A stretch of 53,082 bases of DNA from Trichomonas vaginalis G3 (Eukaryota; Parabasalia; Trichomonadida; Trichomonadidae). The notes beneath the pieces are model-generated. The model made no database searches, was not told the origin of the DNA, and was given only the letters and a program-made list of their open reading frames with translations. Positions 30,101 to 38,158 of the stretch are shown here, piece by piece (the first letter of the stretch is position 1; every line of letters starts with the position of its first letter). The stretch spans positions 1 to 53,082 of the forward strand of contig NW_026529218.1 in NCBI RefSeq assembly GCF_026262505.1, in the 5' to 3' direction. Both the position numbers and the translations under genes were made by a program.

Positions 30101-30656
30101 TATGCACTTATATAATGAAGACATCCCAAAGCTTGCAGCAGAGTTTAAGAAGAGATACGGTAGAGAACTTATAGGAAAGAACCTTGGTCAATTTCATAGC
30201 GACTTTGCAGAAATAACACCTGGAAAACAAAGTTTAGCTTATAAAAGTATTTTCTGTGGAAAGAAGACCTACATAGACTTACTCACTAACGATTTAAATG
30301 AAGTTGCATTTCACTGCAGAATGAAAGGCGTGAAGCAAGATGTTATTGCTTTAACCGCTAATGAAATGTTTCCTGAAGCTATACAATGCTATTACAATGA
30401 AGATAAGAACATTCACATACCTGTTGGAACATATGACAAAGACTCTGAGTTCAGTTTAATGAAACTTTACAAAGCACTTCATGATGGTCAAGAGATTGCA
30501 TTCGACTTATGTAAGTCATGTCAACCTTGCTTTGCTGAAAAGTTCAACTTTTCAATAACGACTAAAACAAGCTTTATTCGTAAGTTGAAGTTCTGAGGTC
30601 ATTTATTTTTGTCAGCAATGAGGTCATTCGTGATAAAAATAAAGCTAGCGTAGATT

Positions 30657-31512
30657 TTACAATACTGCGATGGTAGAGTTTAAGAGTTGTGCTTCAATGT
30701 AGAGACAGTCCTTCCCATCTGGAGGCAAGAACACTGGACATTTATGGTCATGAGTGGAGTACATGTCTATCCAAAACTCACGATTGAAGCCAGTTAATTT
30801 ATAGTATTTAGGGTTAGGAAGTGGTGAAGTTCTTGTATGACCAATGAACTCATTTTCAACGCCTTTGGCTATATTAGAGTAAAGTATTGCTTGCTTTCTA
30901 TCCCAAATGCCAGGTGTTACAATCTTTGAAAATTCATTTTTCCTCGGAAGCATTGCATCATAATTGAAAACATTCTTAAAATCATCACTTGGTTCGGAGA
31001 TTTGAAATCTTATACGTAATGGATTTTCTTTCTTTTTAGCGACTTCATTGAATGGTGAGAATACAATGAATTGACAGTCATGAGTTCCATCTTCATTTTC
31101 ATTAAATTCATAATGAAAGTCTATAAGTTGTGGCTGACTACCTTCTTCTTTCAGTTGTGCAAGAAACTCACGTAAAGGCTGTAAAGTTTGTACTTCAATG
31201 TTGAACTTTTTCTCGAACATCTCATTAAATGAAATCATACATTGCAACAATGTTGTATCGTCTTTAAAGTATTTGTATATGTGAATGTTTTGGGCGCTTA
31301 AAGACTGTTCGTCATTTTCTATCTCGACTTGAAGTATAAAGTCAACCTTTCTGAAAGCACGTGTTATATACATAGATGTTATGCCAATGTACTTCTCTTC
31401 ATTTATGTTCACAATCCAGTCTGTTGGAAACTTAAACGTTACTCTGTTCCCCTTTATTTTGACGTCAGGGTTTTCACTACTGAACGCAACAGTAAAGGTA
31501 TTTGTCTATACA
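30657..31512 (-). pseudogene. Minor virion protein family, second copy in element 2
   Basis: Member of the family at 14891, 38787 and 44018: an FPTDWIVN block corresponds to YPxxW, followed by YIGITSMYITRAFRK, a strand-rich middle (CQFIVFSPFN) and the family ending FLPPDGKDCLYIEAQLL. The start region near 31512 follows TTTATTTTTATCCGAATTAA on the minus strand. Each complete element seems to carry two paralogues, which suggests two related virion proteins rather than one. It looks broken about once. Confidence 0.5.
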
Positions 31513-31537
31513 TTTAATTCGGATAAAAATAAACCAT

Positions 31538-31790
31538 TTACTCTTTCTTTGCTTCAGCTTCTTTAGCTTTTGCTTCTTCTCTAGCTTTTTTCGCCAGCAA
31601 ACGTGGGTTCTTCTGTCTTCCAGCAGCTAATGCAGCTAGTTGTTTTTCACTAAGTTTTCTCTTTGGTCTCTCTGGCTTTTGTTCTTGTTTTTGTTCCTTC
31701 AGTTCGGATAAAATTTGCTCACGAATTTCTTTCTTCAATGCTTCAACATCTATGACCCCTTGGGTCTTGTCCGTAGGATTGTCTGAGTCA
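31538..31790 (-). pseudogene. Small highly charged helical protein
   Basis: The clear part is about 66 residues, a continuous Lys/Glu/Ala-rich helix (EQILSELKEQKQEQK, then AALAAGRQKNPRL, then KKAREEAKAKEAEAKKE). Coding may extend to about 31790, with an acidic start. It resembles small basic virion or DNA-binding proteins; no family can be assigned. It is divergent from the gene at 31837. Confidence 0.4.
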
Positions 31791-31836
31791 TTTGACTGCA
31801 GATAAAAAACTAAATTAAAACTTTAACCGATGTAAA

Positions 31837-32267
31837 ATGAGCTTGTCAAAATCAGAGCGAGAGTCTATTATATTAAATGACGCAAGAGGAATACAACATC
31901 CTTTCTATTATGTAAGTCAGAGTAAAGATGGTAAAATATACGTAAGAAAAAGAAAGGTTCCATTAGCGAATGCAGAGAGCGACAACATTAAGGTGCATGG
32001 CAAGGGTGAAGTCCACGAAGCCCATATAAAACCTTCTGTTCAAACTGAGCAAAAAAACAAGAAGAAAAGAAGCCAGATGTACTTTCAATAACGAACCAAG
32101 AGCTTATTGCAAAGTTCGTGAATTTCATTGAAAAACAAACCGAGTCAAAGAACCCTGACCCACCAGTGAAAGAAGTTGAGACAAAAGAGAATGTACAGTT
32201 CATTGAAAATGTCAAGAAACAACTTCCACCACGAATACCAAGAAGAAGAGTGAGAATAATGAAGTAA
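31837..32267 (+). pseudogene. Small DGKI-motif protein (element 2)
   Basis: Shares an N-terminal module with the proteins at 34405 and 42628: a helix (SERESIILNDARG), then an aromatic strand (HPFYYVSQSKDGKIYVRKRKVPL). The rest is helical and charged, ending in an arginine-rich tail (PPRIPRRRVRIMK). The module's repeated use in both element types suggests a conserved accessory or virion role. It looks broken about once. Confidence 0.45.
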
Positions 32268-32294
32268 ATAGATATTTTTATCTGAAGTAAATAC

Positions 32295-33874
32295 ATGCAG
32301 AACGAACAGTTAAACGAATTTACTCCAGCAGAGCATATTCATCAGATTCGCTCATATTTCGATATCATAGACAATGCAGTTCAAATTGGTGACACTAATA
32401 GAAAATATTCTGACGCAAAGATTCCATCACAACCTGGAACTGCTAAAGATAACACATGGGTAACATTCAATCTCTCACCTCCTGGTGAAAATATGTTGGA
32501 CCTTTACAATACATTCATTACGTATAAAATGGAAGGTCAATTTATTGTAGATAAAGAAATTGGTTCAGGTTCCAATAAAACAAACCCACCAGGATTTTGG
32601 ATTGGTTTCGATGACGCTTTCTATGCAGTTGCTGGATATCAAATCCTTGCAAATGGTCGTATCGTATATTCTCAAGACAACGCAAGAGAAGAAGCATATA
32701 TAACTTCAAACTCACAAACTACCGAACAAATAAAGAAAGTAGATGTTTTTCAAAGACTCGACATGAAGATGTATGGAGTCATTCGGGAACATGCAGAACA
32801 GGACAAATTGTTAGTGGTCCAATTACAGCAGGAAAATCATTTGATTTTAAGCTTCGTTTAAGAATTCCTGTTAGAAGATTCCTTCCATTAGAAGCTATTC
32901 GATTTATTCCAGCTTTTGCAGGAAACATTCAGCTTAAAGTAAAGTTCAGTAGCGACGCCTTACAATGCACATCTATATCTGTAAATGATATCATTGCTTT
33001 CAATCCAACTCTTAAAGTTGCATTTGCTTCAGATTCAAATCCACCGACAAATAAATTTGTTCCATGGAATGAACCATTCACTATGATAACGAAGGCAGTA
33101 GAAGCTAGTGGAACAGTTACTATTACAACTGTAACCCAGCAACTATTTCGAACAAAGATGGATTTTAATGAATGTTTCATTCATCCAAAGTCATTCTCTT
33201 TAGACCCTAACATTTATACAGAACTTGTAGAACATTATACAAACGAGGCTTTATGTTTTCCTGTTAAAGTTATGGATTGGATTCCTATGGACGGTTCATT
33301 CTCAAAGAATACAGATAGTTCAAGTGCAACATTTACAGCAGCTTATACGCCTATTAATGTTAAAAGTATTTGGGCACTATTTAGAAAGAAAGACAACTAT
33401 TATGTTAATTTTGAGAACCCTAAGTTTAAATATCTTCAGCTTTCCATGGGAGCTTATGGAAATATGCCTGCAGAACCTGAAAAATCATATGGACCTGTAT
33501 TTTATGAAATGGTTGCGAACGCTTGCAATACAAACAATGATATGATAGGATTTAATGAAGATGTTATGAGGTCATTGGTGGATGATGGTAGTGTGGAACA
33601 TAAATGGGATAGCTATGACAACACACATTTCTTATGTGGTTTTCCAACAGAAGTGGACTTTTGCTTCCAGCAAGGTCAAACATCTACTGCTCCAATAACA
33701 TACAAATTGTCTGTTAAAGGACCTATTGAACTAGCAACTGAAAATGTACCAAAGCCACTTATTGGATTTATGAGGGATTGTTGCTTTGCAATACAAGTAA
33801 GACAGTCAGGCATACCAATAATAAGACTTGACGACTATAACTTAGCACGGACGACAGTGAGGAATAAAGGATGA
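32295..33874 (+). pseudogene. Major capsid protein, double jelly-roll type (element 2, broken)
   Basis: About 525 codons, matching the element 1 gene at 7200-8757 over its length. Shared blocks: FWIGFDDAFYAVAGYQILANG (in parts), the basic strands LRIPVRRFL, FIPAFAGNIQLKV, and a C-terminal half with large loops (DNTHFLCGFPTEVDFCFQQG, in parts). The start follows GATATTTTTATCTGAAGTAAATAC. The major capsid protein forms the icosahedral shell in Polinton-type viruses. It sits near the right end, with a small membrane protein next. It looks broken about once. Confidence 0.75.
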
Positions 33875-33897
33875 ACGTTTATTTTTAAAGCTTATAA

Positions 33898-34356
33898 ATG
33901 AGTTCTTCATCAAGCTCTCGTGAACCTTCACCATCTGTGAAACAAACTTTACCAAACGATTATGGAGCACCTATTGAATATTTCTTACGAGCTGCACAAT
34001 GGCAAAGAGCAGTTTCACCAAGGTTAGGTGTTCCACCAGCTCCTGTCAAAAATAGCATTTGGTCAAGTCCTTATATAAGATATGGTCTCCCACTAGGTTT
34101 GCTAGCTACAGCAGGAGCAGTAATGATGTTGAAAAGAAACAAAGCAAATGTTATAAATAATACTGAAGTAGCTGAAGTTAAACAAACTCCAACACATTCG
34201 CCAAAACCAACGCCTTCACAAGCAAAACCTTCAATAACTCCTGAACCTATGGAAGTACAAACTCCTGTTCAAAAGTCAACTCCTAAACCGACTCCAACAT
34301 TTAAACCAGAACCCACGCCTCAAATAAATCGTAAAACTCCTGCGTTTCCTTACTGA
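33898..34356 (+). CDS. Single-pass membrane protein with Pro-rich tail
   Basis: 152 residues: a Ser-rich start, a helical region (EYFLRAAQWQRA), one hydrophobic segment at about residues 62-80 (YGLPLGLLATAGAVMML), and a long Pro/Thr/Lys tail (TPTHSPKPTPSQAKPS). It looks intact. The leader ACGTTTATTTTTAAAGCTTATAA precedes the ATG. It is probably a virion membrane or fusion-adjacent accessory protein; its place directly after the capsid gene favours a virion role. Confidence 0.55.
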   Translation: MSSSSSSREPSPSVKQTLPNDYGAPIEYFLRAAQWQRAVSPRLGVPPAPVKNSIWSSPYIRYGLPLGLLATAGAVMMLKRNKANVINNTEVAEVKQTPTHSPKPTPSQAKPSITPEPMEVQTPVQKSTPKPTPTFKPEPTPQINRKTPAFPY

Positions 34357-34404
34357 AAAAATAACGTTATTTTTATTTAATATTAAAATTTTTATTTGAT
34401 TGAA

Positions 34405-34641
34405 ATGACGACTAAAGTCACTGAAGCAATGAAACAAAAGTTTTTGGTAGAATACATTAAATCAGGAACTATTCCAGAAGGTTTTTACATTCATACTATG
34501 AAGGATGGTAGAGTTCAGTTTAGAAAGATAAAGCAACCATTAGATAAAGAAGGAATTTTGAGAAAGATTAAACTTCATGAAGACAACATTGCTGAACTTA
34601 AGAAGAAGCTAGAAGAGTTGGAGAAAGGAAGAGAGTTATAA
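34405..34641 (+). CDS. Small DGR-motif protein with coiled-coil tail
   Basis: 78 residues from ATG 34405. The module is a helix (EAMKQKFLVEYIKSG), IPEGFYIHTMKDGRVQFRKIKQPL, then a C-terminal coiled coil (KLHEDNIAELKKKLEELEK). The first part matches 31837 and 42628. The leader is ATTTTTATTTGATTGAA. The last codons lie in the inner edge of the right terminal repeat. Intact; role unknown. Confidence 0.5.
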   Translation: MTTKVTEAMKQKFLVEYIKSGTIPEGFYIHTMKDGRVQFRKIKQPLDKEGILRKIKLHEDNIAELKKKLEELEKGREL

Positions 34642-34656
34642 AGTAATGAATTCAAC

Positions 34657-34704
34657 GGGTGAAAAAAGAGGTGAAAAAACAGGTGAGATCTCACCACTTC
34701 ACCT
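34657..34704 (-). repeat. 48 bp iteron, copy 6 (word GGTGA, reversed)
   Basis: On the minus strand: AGGTGAAG and TGGTGAGA in direct order, then TCTCACC, TTTCACC and TTTCACC at 12-base steps. It has the same length and spacing as the left copy at 14083 but a different word. Confidence 0.9.
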
Positions 34705-34770
34705 AAATTTATTTTTTCACCTCTGACAACGTTTATTTTTAAGTTTATTTTTTATTTTATTTTTATATAA

Positions 34771-35091
34771 ATGACGAAAACTATTGAGATAACAAACTAC
34801 AACGGTCATGAGTTCAAGAATTTGTTCTTTGTTCCTCGTGAAAATACATTCTATCAGATACGAGGGAGAAAGGGTAAAGTTAGTTTAAGCATTTATGAAG
34901 GAATGAAGAATGGAAAGTTTATACAAGCATACGATACAAACGGTAAACGTGTTTCATTAGCTTTGTCAAAACTTACTAACATTTATTTTGACAGTAACTT
35001 TGACCTATATGAAGAAGAAAGTGAGTCAGAAGAATATGAACTGTTATGTGAAGCACAGCAATGGGAGGAGTTGCAATACTTTTGTAAGTGA
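34771..35091 (+). CDS. Terminal-repeat protein, right copy (HNH tail-like module)
   Basis: 106 residues, the sister of 13665-13985. It differs mainly at a central segment (IYEGMKNGKF versus VYDYKHNGKF), at LTNIYFDSN versus LTGINYDSD, and at a few tail residues. The leader TTTATTTTTATATAA precedes the ATG. It looks intact. Having the same gene in both terminal repeats means two copies per element, each beside an iteron with a different word. Confidence 0.6.
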   Translation: MTKTIEITNYNGHEFKNLFFVPRENTFYQIRGRKGKVSLSIYEGMKNGKFIQAYDTNGKRVSLALSKLTNIYFDSNFDLYEEESESEEYELLCEAQQWEELQYFCK

Positions 35092-35226
35092 GAACGTTTA
35101 TTTTTTACATTAGTGAGGTGAAGTGGTTGGCGGCTTTATAAATATTTAAGGTTAGGTTGGTGTTTGTGTTTGTGTTGTAAAATATACGTTAACGGTTTTG
35201 TAAAGTGTCAAATTCACAAGTATTGC

Positions 35227-35253
35227 GTACGGAGGAACGCAGTGCCTCCGTAC
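35227..35253. other. Hairpin near right element end
   Basis: It is the mirror of the 13503-13529 hairpin (GTACGGAGG / CCTCCGTAC), nine bases from the end of element 2. Confidence 0.7.
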
Positions 35254-35262
35254 ACGAGACTT

Positions 35263-35268
35263 GTATAC
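35263..35268. repeat. Target site duplication, right (GTATAC)
   Basis: Second copy of GTATAC, directly after the element's last base. The host frame continues from here. Confidence 0.9.
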
Positions 35269-35408
35269 TAACTGAACAAACCAAAATAACCATCTTCTTA
35301 TCTGGTTATTGTGAAGATGAAGACAATTCGGACGAAGAAGAAGAAGAGGAGGAAACAAGCGAAGACTCAGACGATATCCAGTTCATTTCCATCCGTAAAA
35401 AACATTAA
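35269..35408 (+). pseudogene. Host gene with nucleoplasmin-like end, 3' part
   Basis: This continues the host frame broken at 13493: TEQTKITIFLSGY, then an acidic tract of Asp, Ser and Glu (EDEDNSDEEEEEEE) and a short basic end (IRKKH). A beta strand ending in SGY before an acidic tract is the typical close of nucleoplasmin-like cores. The stop TAA at 35406-35408 is followed by A, giving TAAA, the known Trichomonas poly(A) signal position. Confidence 0.7.
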
Positions 35409-35490
35409 AGCAAACATTTCAGAATAAAAACCTCATTTTATACTAAACATCTTCGGGGCTAGAGGGCACGAAGTGCCTGGAAGCCCCACT

Positions 35491-35522
<32 letters not shown>

Positions 35523-35657
35523 CCAAAATTATATTTTTATATATTATTTTTCATATGTATAAATCATATAATCTATATCTATGCAAATCTCATCTAAAAT
35601 TTTTTGAAACAAACCGCTACCATTTTATAATGGTCCATCTTAAATTCATCATAAATT

Positions 35658-36664
35658 CTGGTACATGTTAGTACCAGAGTCTTCAAATCTCAAACACTCT
35701 GGTACCAACATGTACCAGACGCGAGTTTCCAATGCCCTCGTACGATTTTCTATTAAGATCTTCTTGAATGAGAAGGTCTTCATAGAAACTCGTACGAGGG
35801 CTTCTCTTTAAATACTCTGGTACCTGCTGGTATCGGAGTCGACTTTACAGCCCTTTCCCCAATTTTGAAGCTGGGGAAAGTTTTCAAGCAATGAAAGGGA
35901 AGCTCTCGCTATGAGGTGAAAATCTAGAATTTTTACCTCATAGCGAGTAATCCTTTGTTAATTGCTTGAAAACTTTCTTCAAATTATCAAAATTTCGAGG
36001 AAAGTTTCCTTGCTTCAAAGCAGAGATGGAGCCCTTTGAGCCACTGCATATAGGTCAGTGACTCAAAAATACTCCATCTCTACTAAAACGCCAAAATTTG
36101 GGTCGCAATCTTTGAAATGCGACGCAAGTTTTGGCAATTTCGCGAGGGCTTGCTCCATTTGGTGCATAGATTCACACTCTATGCACCAGATGGAACAATT
36201 CTTTCGCTGACAGCGGTAAACTTTGTCTGAATAGTTTAACATTCAGACAAAGTTTCCCGCTGTCAGAGAGGGAATGGAAGGGTAAGAGGTATATATTCAT
36301 AATGTATACCTCTTACTCTTCCATTCCCTCAAGAAAGTTCAAAAACTTGGTGCAATCAGAACTGATTGCACCCAAGTTTTTGAACTTTATATAAGGAATT
36401 GTTGGCTATGATGTACTGATTCATGATCAGTACATCATAGCCAACAATTCCTTCGCAAACAGTGGGAAACTTTGTCTGAATAGTTTAACATTCAGACAAA
36501 GTTTCCCGCTGTCAGGGAGGGAATTAGAGGGTGGGAGATATATAGATAGACTATAAATCTCTCACCCTTTAATTCCCTCAAGAAAGTTCAAAAACTTGGG
36601 TGCAATCAGAACTGATTGCACCCAAGTTTTTTGAATTTTGTATAAGGAATTGTTGGCTATGATG
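35658..36664. repeat. Chain of about 15 consecutive hairpins
   Basis: Nearly the whole kilobase folds into stems of about 19-29 bp. Clear ones lie at 35658-35719, 35735-35791, 35904-35946, 36146-36196, 36207-36266, 36268-36330, 36334-36388 and 36393-36453. A second round follows at 36457-36515, 36517-36579, 36583-36638 and a partial one at 36642-36664. Spacers between neighbours are often only 1-4 bases. The last four hairpin types repeat with a 249-base step. Confidence 0.85.
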
Positions 36665-36832
36665 TGGATAGCCGCTGCCAGACCAAATGAATTAACCGTT
36701 GTGAATAACGTTTCTGAATCTTTATTTAAAAAGATAAAATATCACGATTTTGGCTGCGTTAAAAATCAAAGAATTGATGTTTTTGTCAAAAATCTTTTAG
36801 AAGAAGTTGCACCCAATTACTTTTATCGTATT
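36638..36832 (+). pseudogene. Possible tyrosine-recombinase fragment
   Basis: An open frame directly after the hairpin chain reads MMWIAAARPNELTVVNN and on to EEVAPNYFYRI. The AARPNEL block resembles the first catalytic-arginine motif of tyrosine recombinases (usually TGARxxEL). Only this motif is visible, the rest of the family signature is absent, and the frame runs into poly-A. It could be a captured or decayed gene piece. Confidence is low. Confidence 0.3.
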
Positions 36833-36855
36833 AAAAAAAAAAAAAAAAAAAAAAA

Positions 36856-36911
36856 GGTAGTGGGGCTTCCAGGCACTTCGTGCCCTCTAGCCCCGAAGAT
36901 GTTTAGTATAA

Positions 36912-36947
<36 letters not shown>

Positions 36948-37062
36948 TAGCGGGGCTTCCAGGCACTTCGTGCCTTCTAGCCCTGAAGATGTTTAGTATA
37001 AATGAAGTATATATTCGGAGGGCTTCCAGGCGCGTTACGCCCTGAAGATGTTTAGTATAAAT
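36856..37062 (+). repeat. Three tandem hairpin units with poly-A spacers
   Basis: The unit GGGGCTTCCAGGCACTTCGTGCC...AGCCC-GAAGATGTTTAGTATAAAT occurs at about 36860-36913, 36951-37003 and, shortened, 37018-37062. The first two are separated by 32 A. The unit folds on itself (GGGGCT with AGCCCC, GGCAC with GTGCC). The same unit, inverted, starts the element at 35437. Confidence 0.8.
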
Positions 37063-37205
37063 GAAGTTTTTATTCGGAAAATTGTTAGTCTTCTTGGTCG
37101 AAAACATTATATAATGTTTCACTTTTCACAAATTATATATGTTTTCATGCTTTGTCACTTTTCTGTCACTTTTCAGGTAAAAACATTTTTATTATTATAT
37201 ATAAA

Positions 37206-37997
37206 ATGAATTTTACAAAACCACCGTTACCGTTCTTTGGAAATAAGAGTAGATGTAAAGATATTATATTGAGAGAACTTAAGAAACTACCGAATGGTCT
37301 AACATTTGTAGATTTGTTCGGTGGAAGTTTCTATATATCCCATTTGTGCCATACAATATTCCCAGACTCAAAGATTATATGCAATGACTTCGACAACTAT
37401 ATGGACCGTCTCAAACATATACCAGACCACAAACAATATATTGAAAGAGTTAAAAGAAAGATACCTATAGGTAAGATGGAACGTATACCATTAGATAAGA
37501 AAAATATTGTGAGAAGGTTTTAAAAAAGCAGAATATATAGACTGGATAGTATATCTTCTAGACTATTATATAGTGGTTCTATAAGAGTTCATGACATTGA
37601 AACACTTATGTCAAAAGTTTTATATCTTAACTATACAAATGTTTTCAAAGAGGACATAGATAAATATATTGAGGGTATAGAGTTTGTGAGATGTCATTGG
37701 ACAGATTTGTATGAAAAATATAAAGACAAGGAAAATGTTTTCTTTATAGTGGACCCGCCGTTCTATAACACATGGGATTTTCAATACCAAGTAGACTGGA
37801 CTTTGAGAGACTCTTTAGAAACTTTAGACGTTATACATAACCATCCATGCTTTTACTTTACATCCGATAAAAGTGGTTTGGAAACCGTTATGAGATGGTT
37901 AGAGGACATACATGACTATGAGTTTATATATGACAAGATAGAATATGAGAGAGGTCCTATAAACCGGAGAAAGTGTCAAACAAAGAAATTTTATTAG
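37206..37997 (+). pseudogene. Dam-like (D12 class) DNA adenine methylase (broken)
   Basis: Alpha-type N6-adenine methyltransferase. N-terminal PFFGNKSRCKDIIL corresponds to the family's PxxKWxGGK-like opening, TFVDLFGGSFYIS is the SAM-binding FxxxFxGxG-type motif, and FFIVDPPFYNT is the catalytic DPPF/Y motif. The leader ACATTTTTATTATTATATATAAA precedes the ATG. Its role would be 6mA marking of element or host DNA; Trichomonas is reported to use 6mA rather than 5mC. It looks broken about once. Confidence 0.75.
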
Positions 37998-38004
37998 TAA
38001 GTAA

Positions 38005-38135
38005 ATGTGGTTTGAAATAGGACTACTTGTTTTAGTTTTTTCCATTGTGTCATTTATTTCTTTGACGTGGCAGAAAAGTACAGAGAATATGAAGATGAAC
38101 CAATGCCTGCAAATGTTCAGTATATGTACTCGTAA
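38005..38135 (+). pseudogene. Short membrane-anchored protein
   Basis: An N-terminal hydrophobic segment (IGLLVLVFSIVSFISL) directly follows MWFE, predicting a membrane anchor. The remaining coding is acidic and Tyr-rich and ends near 38135. It looks broken, so length and end are uncertain. It directly follows the methylase gene. No family recognised. Confidence 0.35.
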
Positions 38136-38158
38136 GAGATATTTTTATCTAATATTAA

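Larger units (their letters stand above)
26686..30596 (+). pseudogene. Protein-primed DNA polymerase B (broken)
   Basis: Family B polymerase of the protein-primed type that replicates Polintons from their ends. Start MYRKLSKLEHSE at 26686. Domains in order: a helical N-terminal region with 23-residue repeats; a DNCFVYACIQAGV block often seen before the exonuclease in these proteins; exonuclease motifs FADFECST, HNLSYDINFIL and YCKQDVRIL; polymerase motif A DFDTVSLYPSA; motif B KLILNSIYGKT; motif C YQDTDS. These motifs are all visible. It looks broken in two or three places. It defines element 2 as a classical Polinton. Confidence 0.9.
13494..35262. mobile_element. Element 2: full-length Polinton/Maverick, type A
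   Basis: A 21,769 bp element starting AAGTCTCG and ending CGAGACTT, with terminal inverted repeats of about 650 bp and a 6 bp duplication. Parts: terminal-repeat gene (two copies), amphipathic virion protein, penton-like genes, packaging ATPase, fibre, integrase, KilA-type cassettes, protein-primed DNA polymerase B, major capsid protein and several small genes. Ends and gene set look whole, but about eight breaks are visible across its genes, so it is a fossil. The near-identical outer ends and clean duplication suggest a young insertion. It split a host gene. Confidence 0.92.
34625..35262 (-). repeat. Right terminal inverted repeat of element 2
   Basis: Inverted copy of 13494-14162. The outer part is nearly identical. 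The inner iteron here uses the word GGTGA instead of GGTTAGA, although its flanks (GTTGAATTCATT) are the same. Confidence 0.9.
35437..36913. mobile_element. Inverted-repeat element with hairpin chain and homopolymer edges
   Basis: The left end (TATACTAAACATCTTCGGGG..., then GGCACGAAGTGCC, then about 29 T) is the reverse complement of the right end (about 23 A, then the same block, ending at 36913). In between lie hairpins and a recombinase-like fragment. It behaves like a non-autonomous or decayed DNA element of about 1.5 kb in host DNA. I do not recognise the family. Confidence 0.6.

Noticed and set aside
36833-36945. Poly-A tracts as retrotransposon tails
   Set aside because: The tracts are part of inverted and tandem hairpin units, with matching poly-T at the left end, and there is no reverse transcriptase or target duplication.
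36638-37045. A complete gene after the hairpin chain
   Set aside because: Only about 60 residues look protein-like; the rest is coded by poly-A and the hairpin units.
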